Below, piece after piece: positions 51,731 through 63,345 of a stretch of 64,000 nt of DNA (positions within the stretch are counted from its first letter, which is position 1; each line of letters opens with the position of its first letter). The notes under the pieces were generated by a model. The model was given only the letters and a program-made list of their open reading frames with translations, ran no database searches and was not told where the DNA came from. A program made the translations under genes and the position numbers. This DNA comes from Phylloscopus collybita (Eukaryota; Chordata; Aves; Passeriformes; Phylloscopidae), in assembly GCA_027886175.1 (NCBI GenBank), contig JAJNNQ010000013.1, positions 5,289,501 through 5,353,500 on the forward strand. Direction: 5' to 3'.

Positions 51731-54700
51731 ACTAGAGAGAAAATGGAGAGCACATCAAGTGGCATTAACTCCTGTAAGTTTAGGTAAGTGAACTGAACTC
51801 ATGGCCTTTGTTGAGGATGAAAGTAGAAAAAACATCCACTAAAAAAGCACAACAGTATCTCTTTACGCTAGCTAGTGCAAAAAAAAGGGGGTAAAATTGT
51901 GACAAAATAATGCTTATACACATTTAGCTGGACCTATCCTTCCTATTCTAAGAGCACACTCAGGATTCACTCACATACATGGCTTCTCCAAACCCCACTA
52001 TTTCTCTCCATCTTCTCTTCAGGCTGTTTCCTTTCTCCTTGGTAGGAATTTAGAAAAGAATCTCTCTGGTGTGAAAACACATTCCCATGTTGTACTCTCC
52101 TGTGAGGATATGTTCATGCCTTTGAGTCATCCATTACCGAGTCTCCTTCTAATCACCTTCCTCAGGCGAGAAATGTCCTCTCTGGGCTTTGCATCTGCCT
52201 GCCTTGAGTTCAGATGTAACAAACTGGTTTATTCTCCCAGTTACCAACCATCTCTGCCCAAAAGGGCTTCATTTGATTCAGTGATCATAGCAAATGTAAT
52301 AGTCTTCATAATTAGCCCAGGATCAGGGACATGAAGTTTTGCTGGGAGTTTCTCAACGTAGAGGTGAAGGAAAACAGAGAAGATAGCTGTCTCTCACATT
52401 AAAAAATCTCAGAGTCTGACCCACAAATACATCAAGTCCCCAGGATCAAATCTTAATTGGTCACAGCCAGATTTCCCAAACTGTTATCATGTTTCATGAA
52501 GTAAGTTAGTCTCATTATAAATGTCAACTACAGATTGTATTCTGTGCACATGTATATATGTGAATACCCAGTTCCCTACTAAATGTCATTCATCCATTTT
52601 TAGAAACACTTATATTCAAAATTATTCAGATTTTTATAAGTGCTTCAGTGACAAGGGAACTTGTACTCTTATGTCAGGTGCCACTGGCAATCCTGCATCT
52701 GTCAGTAGACTGTTTGTTTGGTAATTACATGTGGCACTAGGCTCATCTCCTGAAAGGTTTTCTACATAGCCCACAAACCAGACTGAAGTAGAGGGGCTTT
52801 GGTGCAGAGAAGTGAGATTAAAAAAAAAAAAACAAATCTATTTGAAACCATTTTTTCCCAAACCCTAAATGAAAAATAAATGCAAACCATAGTCCATCTG
52901 TGCATGCAGAACCTTTTGAAGTGTTTGTTCTGTTCTTTATATATTGCCTTTCCAAATAATTAAGAGAGAGATGGCTAAATGTGGCAATATGTTTATTACC
53001 AAAAAGGTTGGGGTTTTCCCCCCACAATTTTACATGTTATATACTATATACTCCCTAGCCAGGAAGATTTTTTTTTTGTTCTGTGTTTACAAGTCTATCA
53101 TCATGGCAACCTGCTCCACAACTAGAGTTCCTACATGTTGTAGTCATAAAAATAATCAAGATTCCTGACAAGGCAGCCCACTAAAAGCCAATTTTGCTTG
53201 CATTGAAGTCAACAGCATTCAGTAGCTACCTCAGTAGGAACAGAATCTCATCCCAAGTTATGAAAAATGCCTGCCATCAAAATATACCATTTTTTTTCCA
53301 CATACAGAATGCAAGTAAAGGCTCTCTTCTCTAAAAGCAAGCTTAGAGCTGCACTAGAACACAGAGCACTGGTCTCAGCATGGAGCCAGAAAGATTTAGA
53401 AGCTGCAGAAAATATTTCAAGTTCATTAAATATCCCTAGGATGCAATAGCACAGTGCAAGCCATGAAAATAAATGTTGACATAAAGAAAGCTACTTTTAC
53501 ATAATCATTATTAATTGTGAAGTTCCTCCTGGGCAGCAAAGGATAACAACTGTAACACCAGGAAAAGCATAATTGCTTTGATTCAGCGTCCCAGCGGTAT
53601 ATCCAGAACCTAAAAACTCAAACCAAAATCAAGAACAAACCAACACTACAACCACCTGAACACAACTATCATTAGCCTGCTAAATCCTTCTAAAGTTTGC
53701 CTCATACTTTTTTTTTTTAACATATAGGTTGAATACTCTTTATAAATTTCTATGCTGACCTCAATGAATTTATTTGGTCACTTTTTTGGGGTTTTTTTCA
53801 CCAATTATGTACCATTTTCAAATCAGGACAGATGGAACTTTCAAACACTTTTTGTTGTTGTTGTTGTTATAGAATTGCCTTTAAAAAGATCTTTCTCTTA
53901 ATATATTACTAAATGTTTTGCTTATGGCTACACAAAGTCTTCAGTGTTTTGGTTCTCCATCCTATTTCTTCTAATTTCTTGAGACATTCAGTCACAAAAT
54001 TAAATACCACCACAAAAAAAAACAAAAAACGGTTTACACTCAGTGAAGTCTCCTCAAAAATTAGGCAGCTCCAGTGCAACAACAAATCTGCTATTTCACA
54101 ACTCCAATGGGGTAACCAATCTCAAACATCAAGAAATGAGAACTCAATTTTTTTTTTTTTATTCAAAACCTGCAAATTCTGTCTCAAATCTGAGTTTTTG
54201 TTCCTGGTAAATTGCTGTCCCTGCCCTGAGAAGATGTACTTTACACTTGTTAACACCAGCTCCCTAGGACAAATCTCCTCAATTGGAAGTCAGCAGTTAT
54301 AACTAAAATAACTAGAGCTGAACATGTCAAACTACAAAGGAAAAGAAAACATCACTGTTTCCAGGTTAGCTTTGCTTATATTGAATATTCGATAGCGTAA
54401 TTCTGAAGGAGGAAATAATTATATTCTATATTTAAAAGAATCTGAAAACCAGAAATAGAAGTAGGCATTAATGAACTCACAATGCCTCATCAAGAAATGC
54501 ACTTTAAAGATAAAGTCAGGCCAGCACTTTACCTGTTCTACCAGACAGCTTCTTAGCACACAAAGCTTTGTTCCTCTTGAAATAATTTCTAGAACATACA
54601 CTCCAACCAATATTTCAATACAGCTAGTAAATGTGTGTCTTCAAGCTGTGTTATTTGTACTCTGCTCTCTTCCTCTGCAAGCTCCCTATGAGGGATGCTT

Positions 54701-54929
54701 AGAACATATGGAGCAGGAAGCCTGACAAATTGCAAAGTCAAAAGCACCTGGGTAACTCATTAGCACTGTCAGAGTTCTAGTCAGGTTTCCCTATTTAATT
54801 TTTAAGCAGCTTTTCTAGTGATTGTTCCTGAGAGAATGAAATACAGAAAGTATACATCAAAGAAAGGAGAAGAAGTTTAGTGCTTGCTGCTTACAAAATT
54901 AACAAAAAGAAAAATACATTAACTGTACC

Positions 54930-55053
54930 AGAGAAGTGGTTGAGTTACCATCCCTGGAGATGTGGTGCTTAGGGACATGGTTTAGTGGTGGACTTGGCAG
55001 CACAGTGTTAATGGTCAGACTCGATGATCTTACAGGTCTTTTCCAAGGGAAAT
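54930..55053 (+). mobile_element. CR1 LINE 3' end, left part
   Basis: This is the plus-oriented CR1 tail (GTTGAGTTACCATCCCTGGA, GGACTTGGCAGCACAGTG, GATCTTACAGGTCTTTTCCA), interrupted by the inverted-repeat element and resumed at 55431. Confidence 0.8.
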
Positions 55054-55430
55054 TGTTATGAATAAACAGGGCAGGAAATGAATATTAACTCCTTAAATGC
55101 CTTTATTAAAAGGGGAAAGCTCAAGGGATGCCACGCGGCTGGCAGGGCATCAAGCTATCTGTGGAGGCTTTTCACCTGCTCACCATAACTTAAAAGGCAC
55201 TTGGAAAGAAAGACATCCCTGGACTAAAGTGAGCCCAACGAGTTCCTGGGAACTTCCATGAGGATGAGCTCCCGGCTCTGCAGCGTGAGCAGCAGAATCG
55301 ACCCGGGCCTCCTCCTCAGCAGTGCTTGAGGGAGCAGCAGCAGAGGCGTAGGCAATCCCTCGAGCTTTCCCCTTTTAACAAAGGCTTTTAAGGAGTTAAT
55401 ATTCATCTCCTGCCCTGTTTATTCGTAACA
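55054..55430. mobile_element. Non-autonomous element with about 80-bp terminal inverted repeats
   Basis: This 377-bp insertion begins TGTTATGAATAAACAGGGCA and ends TGCCCTGTTTATTCGTAACA. The first about 80 bases (55054-55133) and the reverse complement of the last about 80 match with roughly 5 substitutions, mostly transitions, plus small indels. It is flanked by GAAAT on both sides (55049-55053 and 55431-55435). Removing it and one GAAAT restores a normal CR1 tail reading CCAAGGGAAATGATTTGACG, so the boundaries are exact. The unique centre (about 55135-55350) has no meaningful open frame. The TG...CA ends and 5-bp duplication imply a retroviral-type integrase; it could be a fold-back LTR derivative or a non-autonomous integrase-type DNA transposon. 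Confidence 0.85.
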
Positions 55431-55460
55431 GAAATGATTTGACGGTTCTATGAAAGCAGC
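55431..55460 (+). mobile_element. CR1 LINE 3' end, right part
   Basis: This is the continuation of the CR1 tail after the inserted element (ATGATTTGACGGTTCTATGA), a diverged version of the usual ATGATTCTATG terminus. Confidence 0.7.
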
Positions 55461-56439
55461 TGCTGGAAGGAATAACCTCTCCAGCTATATGAAACCAGAC
55501 ATCAGCATGACTAAGCAGACCCCACAAATGCCCTTTCTGTGCCTGTGCCGGTGTGTGTGCCTGAGAGCGCTCGGGATCTGGGGTGGGATTCTTGCGAGAA
55601 GCGGGAAGCGAGCAGGGAACGGTGACTCACCGCGCCCCCTGGTGGCCGCGCCGCTCCACGGCCGGGGATGGCGGGACTCTCCCTGGGAACAGGGTATTTC
55701 TTAGAGTCTCTCCAAAGAGTATTTTAGAAGATGACAAATAGGCTTAAAAATAGTAGCGCTTAATATCATTCTCATTTTAAAAAAAGGCCCTAATTTTTAC
55801 TACACAATTAGACGACTATTCATTTATTTTGATACGCCTAAATGTGCCTTAGAAATCGCAGCTGATGAAGTAACATGGCAGCAAGAACAACCCACAAAGT
55901 GCATACATCTACAGCGACAAAGAACGGGGACGGGAAAACACTGGCTTAACCTAAATGCGCTTTTAAAGACACAACACTTGAGTGACAAATCTTTGGCATT
56001 GGTTTGGAAAGGACATATAACCTGTCCTTTCTCCTGATAACTTGGAAGCATCTCATTGAAAGGGAGAGCTACGTCTCGCCTGCTTTTGGTCCAAGATATT
56101 CCAGATGTTAATGAGCCTAGAAAATACCTCAGTTTGGAGACTTGTTATATTCGGGTAAAAATGAATTTAAAAACCTGTTAGTAGCGGAAATTAACTCCCT
56201 GTACTTGACGCAGCCAAATGAAATTAAAGCTTAAGAGTGCAGACAGGGTCGTAGCAGCTAATAAGTGCTTTAATCTTGAGAACAGGTGCAGGACACAGGA
56301 ACACAGGAAGCTGCAGGAGCAGAGACCTGAGACCAGGATGGGCAGAAGCAGGGCAGAAGACTGCCCATTGCACCTGGCTCTTCCTGGTATCCATGCACTG
56401 TCTGAGGAGGAAAAAGAGAAGAGTCTCCCTATCCAGACG

Positions 56440-58300
56440 CGCACGGCCGAGGGCCGGGGCGGATGTGCTGTGACAAGAACCCTTGGTGTTGCAGGGAAGC
56501 CCGGCGCTGCGGCCGCCGCTGCCCGCCGTCGCCCTGCCCTTGCCGGGCACCGGGACCGCCCGCCGCCCCGGCAGGCAAACAAACGAGCAGGAAAAGACAG
56601 GCGCTGGCCGTCGGCTGCCGCGAACAAGGAGCGAGCCGCATTGTGCTCAAACACTTCACTTTGAGCTTTTCTGGAGGTGGGGGGGTAGAACGCCCACAAA
56701 GTGTTACTTGCGTTTAGTGGACAACTTCGAGCAAGCGCCGCTTCGCGGGGCGGACAGCGGGGCTGGCGGGGCCCCGCGCTGCGCCCAAACCCTCTGCCGG
56801 GAGGGGTCCCCGGAGGGCGGGGGGCAGAGGGAGCCCCGCTCCGCTCCGCTCCATGTGCGGGGGCGGGAAGAGGCGTGTCCCCACCCCGCCGTCGCCGCAC
56901 CGCCCCTAGCTCGCCTGCCAGCCGGCACCGGCACCGGCGGAGCGCAGCGGAGCGGCGCCGGGCGCGGAGCTCCCCGGCCCCACCATGCCCGCGGCCGCGC
57001 CCCCGTCCCGGCGGGGCCCCGCGGAGGCGTCCGCCCGCCGGCGCTGAGCCGCGCCCGCACCTGCGAGCGGCATCGCCCCGCTCCGCTCCTGCGCGGCCGC
57101 TGGGGCGCCCGCGGCGGCGTCTCTCCCGCTGTCCCTCCCCCCCTGCCTCCCTCCCCGCCCGCTGCCCGCCCCGTCGCCGAGCGGGAGCCGCCAGCGGTGC
57201 GCGCAGAGCCGGAGCCGGGGCAGCCGCTGCCGCCCGCGCTGCCCCCCGCCTCGCCGCCCTGCCCTGCCCGCCGTTCCCCTCCTCCGTCCCGCCCAAGCCA
57301 TGAACTTTGGCCGCGGTCCCTCGGTGGTGTTGAACGTCGGGGGCACCCGGTACTCCTTCTCCCGGGAGGTGCTGAAGGATTTCCCGCTGCGCCGGGTGAG
57401 CCGCCTGCACGGCTGCCTCTCGGAGCAGGACGTTCTGGAGGTGTGCGACGACTACGACCGGGAGCGGAACGAGTACTTCTTCGACAGGCACTCGGAGGCC
57501 TTCGGCTTCATCATGCTGTACGTCCGGCACGGCCACCTGCGCTTCGTGCCGCACATGTGCGAGCTCTCCTTCTACAACGAGATGATCTACTGGGGGCTGG
57601 AGGGCTCTCACCTCGACTACTGCTGCCAGCGCCGCCTCGACGACCGCATGTCCGAGACGTGCACCTACTACGCGGCGGAGGAGCCGAACGCCGGCCTCGA
57701 GGGCAAGGGCCGGCGGCCACCGGGAACCGAGGGCAGGAAGTGGCTCGAGAGGATGAGGAGGACTTTTGAGGAGCCCACGTCTTCCGTGGCCGCGCAGGTC
57801 CTGGCCACCGTCTCCATCCTCTTCGTCATTGTGTCCATGGTGGTGCTGTGCGCCAGCACCTTGCCCGAGTGGCGGGCGCCGGAGAATCGCAGCGTGGAGG
57901 AGCAGAGCAGGTACACAGCAGAGTCAGTGAGGGAGCCCTCAGGGTAGGAGGATCCTTTATTTTCCCGCTGTCCAGTCCCCGTGTGTCCCGTCTAGTGTGT
58001 CCTTCCTGCCCCTTGTCTTGACGGTCCGTGGCTGTAGCCTCCGCCGGCGGAGATCGTCTGCGCGCCTGGAAAGCCCGGCGCTGAGCTGGGGGCCGGGAGG
58101 GATGCCGGGGTGTCGGGGGAGTGGCGCTGCTCCGCAGCTCCGGCTCCCCCGGGCTGTGCCGGGCACCGTGGCCCCGAGCGCAGGCGGGGGGCGCCCGGAG
58201 CGGCCGCGCTGCAGGCGGGCCGGGGCCAGCGGCAAGCTCGGGTCAGGGCGGGCTGGCAGCGCGGCGGGGCCACCGGGGTACGGCTGCTATTCGCAGTGAG
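56440..58300. promoter_or_regulatory. CpG island covering KCNG3 promoter and first exon
   Basis: This is a second GC-rich, CpG-dense island of about 1.9 kb, spanning the presumed promoter and 5' UTR, the whole first coding exon of KCNG3 and the first few hundred bases of its intron. The 5' flank has short direct repeats (three CGCTC units near 56838-56852; GGCACC repeats near 56924-56937) and no clear TATA box. The transcription start cannot be placed exactly. Confidence 0.85.
57300..57943 (+). CDS. KCNG3: KCNG3 (Kv6.3) coding exon 1: T1 domain and S1 helix
   Basis: This exon encodes the first 214 residues, plus two bases of codon 215, of the modifier K+ channel subunit Kv6.3. Such subunits do not conduct alone but assemble with Kv2-type alpha subunits at the plasma membrane and change their gating. 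The protein opens with MNFGR; the T1 tetramerisation domain spans about residues 8-112 (VVLNVGGTRYSFSREVLKDF; then RNEYFFDRHSEAFGFIM). A CX20CC motif (C87, C108, C109) marks the zinc site of non-Shaker T1 domains. A linker ends in KWLERMRRTFEEPTSSVAAQ, and S1 is about residues 163-187 (VSILFVIVSMVVLCAST). NRS at 196-198 is a potential extracellular glycosylation sequon. It ends EPSG at a donor (TCAGG|GTAGGA, GT at 57944-57945); reading on would meet a stop at once, so the exon must splice. As in mammals the remaining S2-S6 part should be a single exon; it is not seen up to 64000. Start context is GCCATGA. Confidence 0.95.
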
Positions 58301-58421
58301 GGTGCCTCCCTCCGTGCAGGTTCTTGGAGCTCTTATTGCCCCTTTAAGCAGACACGGGACCAACACAGAGCACAGAGAACTTCAGACACTCCGAAAATCA
58401 ATTTATGCCTTACGATTGTGA

Positions 58422-58476
58422 GGAGAGAAAAAAAAGGAGGAAAAAAAAAGGGGGGGGGGGGAAACAACCCCCCCTA
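58422..58476. repeat. Purine-rich A/G tract followed by C run
   Basis: AAAAAAAAGG units, a 12-G run, then AAACAA and CCCCCCC, just past the CpG island in KCNG3 intron 1. Confidence 0.88.
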
Positions 58477-61400
58477 AAGAATGCAATTCCTTTGTCTTTT
58501 CCTGTTACGATTCTGCTCTGGTAAAATCTTGTATGTGGGAACAGCCTAACCCCCCCCTCCTCCCTTTACATCTCAGATTCTCTATGTGAGGAGCACAGGA
58601 GATGATCAAACTGCACATCGAGCTCTTGCAGATGCATCCTTCAAGCGCTCCAGTGTATAAATGTAACAGATGTTTACATTTCCTTTAAGCATAACAAGCA
58701 CTGCAAAATAGTAGCAGAAAACAGGGCATGGGGTATAAAGCTCAATCCTGAGCATTACAAGAACAAACCCTTTTCCATCTTCTTGCGACCTCAGATTAGG
58801 GTTACGTTGATGCAACTCTTGCACTGACTCTTCTGTTCCCTCTCTCTCTCTCCTTCCTCTTCCCTGTTCCCTAGAGAACAAAATTGAGACCAGTCTGGTA
58901 GAATTTCTCCCATAAATAAGACTGACATATAAAGAAAGAAGTAAACATTTCTGGTATTTGCTAGCTTCTCCCCTTTTTTTTTTTTAAACAGACAGGTTAT
59001 TCAACAAAAAGTTTTCAGCTTCTGGTCTTCTAAAAGGGCACTACAGTGAAATTCCAGCCTTGTCATTATGAAATCATCTTTTACCATAGAGTTAATTGGA
59101 ATGTGATATATCTTTGTAGCCAGATTAATTCCTTGGAAAGTATTTTCATAGTTTCCATTAGCTTAATGGAAAACTGCACCTGTATTTCTCATTGTAGTTG
59201 AGCCAAAGAATTAATTGTATGAACAAAAAGAAAGCAGATGCAGTGTGAGAAGCTGTTGATTCCTGCTTAGATTCAGATACATCAGAAGGAGGTCCTAAAG
59301 GTTCTTCCAGTTAAAAAGCTGTACTTAAGCTTAGCGAGGTTATTTCAAAGAGTAGATGCGGTGCGTGACCTCTTTGTACAGCAGCAAATTGCTGAGATAC
59401 TCCCAAGAGGCATGGGAAAATAGATGCAACACTACAAGAGCATAAACCACATTGGTCATGTCTTTGTTCACGTCTTTATGGTGTGGGGATCAACCACAAG
59501 TTTTCTCTTACAGAAAGAGTTCAGCTTGCAGAGAAACATGGCACAGGATGTGTAATTTTTCTTTCATAGTGCCTTTGTCTTCAAGATCCTAATTTTGCTC
59601 TTCTGAACAATTGCATACTCTATGCCAAGTGTTAGAAGGATAAGGTCCTAAGTACTTGTAAGGTGCTGTATAGCCAAACAGTTCCCAGGGCAGTGAAGGC
59701 TCCTTTTAGAACCAGAAGGATGACTACCAACGATGAGGTGAGTTTCTTCTCTACTGGCTGTAGTACTCAATGTTATTGCAGCAAAAAAAATTAGAAAAGT
59801 TTCTACCAGCTGAAAACTTTCTATCAAAATCACAAAAGTCACATATAAGCACCAGTCTGACCCAGACAGACTGGGTCGTCTAACCCATGCCCTCTTGACT
59901 GCACAGGAACTGATCCCAGTCTGATGGCAAACACATGGAAAACAGACACAAATGTGTGCCTCCACAGGTGACCACCAAGGTGGAGGCACTCCTCTCTTTT
60001 GCACATGCTGCATCATTGCTAAAAAGTCTGTTATAGCTGGAAAAGAGCATGGTTAGCTACAGTTGCTTTTAAGTGAGCTGTCCAGTTTGGTTGTGCCATA
60101 GGATTGGACCTAACGTGCGCAGTTGTCATCTGACTTTTTTTGCCTTTATGTGTTTATGATTGCTTCACTTTGTAGTTATTTCATTTAAAAATAGTTGGGT
60201 TTGCAAAACTGAAGTAGCTGAATGGTTTACTTGAAAGCTTGACCACAGAAATCCTGTGGGAGTTCCTGGGATTGCATACTCTGGCCATACAATCCCTCTT
60301 ATGTGAGAAGGCTTTTAAAAATCTGTCCACTTGTTTCTGATACATTTAAAAGTTTAAAACAAAATTCTGTCTTTTGTTTGTTAAAAAACATTCCTCATCA
60401 AAATAAAGAAATTCTATCTAACACAGTAATACAAAAACTTAATTCTTTCCCCCAAGAGAAATTGTTACATTAATGCTGTACACAAGTGAGTTTTGACACA
60501 CATGGCACTGTAATTACTAGTATGAAGATTGTACGTTATTCCAAAAATGTATTTTGAGAAGTTTTGGGAGTGAAAATTGAATGGGCTAATTCATCTAGAA
60601 ATCCTTGGGCTGTAGATTTGAATGTAGTTGCTTATTCAGCTCAGCATAAGCCACAGAGGTGAGGTGAGAACACCTCAGGAAACCCAGCAACTCTGATATT
60701 TTCCATCTCTCACATTAAGCCCCCCGTCCTTGGCTCAGTGTGTTATGTCAGAAAGGTGCTATAAAGAAAATTTCTGTGGCTGACTCCCATGGTAACCACT
60801 CCCAGAATTGCTTTGGACAGCTGTACTGAAAGCAGCTGACCAGCAACGTGTCTCCAGCTTACCTGGACATCATCTCAGCAAGCGAGGGCGTCACTAATTC
60901 TGGCATTTACAAAACAGCCTCTTGAATGAGGTTTGCAGTGAGGGCTACTGGGGCTGCCAGCTAACACCAGCTGTATTTGTTTTCCTTGTATGAACACCCC
61001 TTCAGCAGAAGAGGAATTAAATCCACCAAACTTTTCTCACAAACCTTAATGTTATGCCTTTTCATGGTCACCATGCTCTCAAAGGATGAACAACGTGTGG
61101 CTATTTCTGATATTTCTGATTTGGGATAACATTCTTTAGAAGGCAACAGAGAACTCCAGGAGTAAGCTTTATTCAAGGAGAGATGGATGGGAAATCTGAC
61201 CTCAAAATTTCACAGATATTACAGACATTTAAATACAACTCCCTGATTGCAGAGGGATTGCCTTTCCCAGGCCTGTTCTCAGGATGAGGGATGAGTTATT
61301 AAATTTATTTCATTCTAAGATTTTTTGCTCCGTTCTCTGCCTTGGCAAGTTCCACTTATCAGAGCTAAAGATTTGCATTAGATTTGCAGAGTTTAGGAGC

Positions 61401-63248
61401 AGACAGCAGGAATGCCTTCTGTTGCTTCTGGCAATTTCAAGTCATCTTTGCTGTCCTCTGAACTGTGCCAATAGATGCATACTGTGAGTCTCTGCTCAGG
61501 GACCTGTCCATACACTGATTGGGAGCGTAATCTTCTAGGGAGAGCTTCTCAAGCCTGTAATAGGAAATCATTTGAAGCTGCTTGACTTACTGCCAGCACA
61601 GTTCTATCTACCTGCCTTAAAACTATTTTTCTAATGCTGAATACGAATAGCTCGTTAGCACTAAGAAGAGATGGTTGTCCCCTTTCCACTTAATAATTAT
61701 GATTAGGTTTGTACTGAAATAATGACTGACTTATCAAGCCTACATGATTGCTGTGTTCTTAAGCAAAAGCAAATAAACACGGTATTTTCTCCAAACAGCA
61801 TCTCTCATCAAGAACCAGTGGGCTTTTTTTATTCTCTGCAAAATATCAGAGTAAAAATTGCATTTGAATTTTAGACATGCAAAAAATATTATTACTTTAT
61901 AGTGGTGGAGTTTCAGAACACCTGAATGTTCATGCTCACCATCTCTTCAAAAACAGTAAGAACTCCTTTCCTGGACAAGATCTAACTTGAATGCCCCGTT
62001 TTTGCTAAGTTAAAACCATGGGCTGAACGTAAAGAAGGGAACCAAGGACCTAGGTTAAAAACACAGGCATGGATTCTTCTATTGAATTTACCAGTTCTTT
62101 GAAAAATAGAGGTGAAACAAAGAACAGATGTATATCACTGCCTGGGCACAGCCGAGCCTTAGATTCACCAGGGCTAGGTGCCAGTCATGTTCAACATCTG
62201 TGGAAAAGATGCTGAGGATCTCAGGGCTTAAGATTTTTGTACACAGGTCTCCCCCTTCAAGCTGTGAAAGGGATTTGCCCCTTCCCTGGGGAGTGATGGG
62301 TCATTACAGCCTCCCACACAAAGCACCAGAATTTAATGCGTGACAACATATAATTTCTACCAAAGCAGGACAGAATGGAAAAAAAGTCAGCAGGGTTTTT
62401 CATTCAGGGAAACTAGCTGTTCTGTGGCCTTAGCTCCACAGTTTGTAGTAAGAAGGAAGCCCTTGATTTCAAAAGGATTAAAAACCCCCGAATGTTTGCT
62501 GAAATCACTTAGTAGTCTTTCTGAGCAGGAATTTGATCATTCCAGCTACTGCTTGGACGTTTTTCAGGTTTAATGTGCTTTACATGGAAATGGGCTTTAG
62601 CAACAATTTAACAAATCAGTGCTGACAGTCTTTAATCTTTAATCCTGTCATATACTGTCTTTAATCATATCATCTGTTTTCCTCATATGTCCTGTTGCTG
62701 TGTATGTTTTATTTACAAGCTTAATAGATAATGGTGCCACTAAGGAATGCTTTGGCTCGATTTCAACCAACTCACCAGGGGATACTGAAAGTATATGAAT
62801 TGGCAAGCTGAGACAAAGAATATTGCTAAATTGAAACAATTCTAAGATAATTACAACGTAGTTTTCTTTTTTAGTAATAACAAGCTAAATTAGTTAGTGA
62901 TTGAAAAAAAATGATTTCTTAAATGGTTTAACTCATTGGACATAAAGTAGCTTATTCTGAGAGAAGGTTATCATATGGAACAGAAAACTGAACAGTGATG
63001 GGATTACAGTAGGAATGAGGCTTACAAAGGCTTGGTTTTCTGTTTATGGACAAAAGACTCATTGGAGCAATCTTGAAAGACTGCTAAGTACCAAGCAGCT
63101 TAAAATTTTGTGAGAAAGACTCTCACATGATTCAGTCTGGGACAACGAACAGTAAGTTTGGGCAGGAATAGCCTGTAACTGAGTAAAAAATGAGGACTTA
63201 GTATTTTCTGTGATTATTCATAAAATCTGTGGGGAATCTTCAAGGAAA

Positions 63249-63345
63249 ACTTAGTTTATAATTACCCCTCTCCTTTATGGATAGGGGTATTTTAATTACT
63301 ATTCTTCATGACTTAGTTTTTAATTACCCCTCTCCTTTTTGGATA
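63249..63345. repeat. 35-bp direct repeat, period 62
   Basis: ACTTAGTTT.TAATTACCCC continuing to GGATA occurs at 63249-63283 and 63311-63345 with 2 mismatches. Confidence 0.92.

Larger units (their letters stand above)
37481..56439. other. Intergenic spacer between divergent MTA3 and KCNG3 promoters
   Basis: These 19 kb of AT-rich DNA lie between the two CpG islands. I recognise no gene. They contain a T/G-rich low-complexity stretch (41241-41350), (CAAA)n-type tracts (43178-43254; 44201-44285), a duplicated 100-bp segment (43639-43738 and 45321-45420), an ERVK-like LTR fragment (44430-45261), a CR1 fragment (51447-51730), and a CR1 tail split by an inverted-repeat element (54930-55460). Exon-like segments at 39115-39183 and 48883-49080 (both minus strand) are discussed in findings; neither is assigned. 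Confidence 0.75.

Noticed and set aside
56178..57769. Open frames of 477 and 428 codons overlapping KCNG3 exon 1 in other frames
   Set aside because: Same compositional artefact; the KCNG3 frame carries the conserved T1 domain and splice donor, the others have no recognisable domain.
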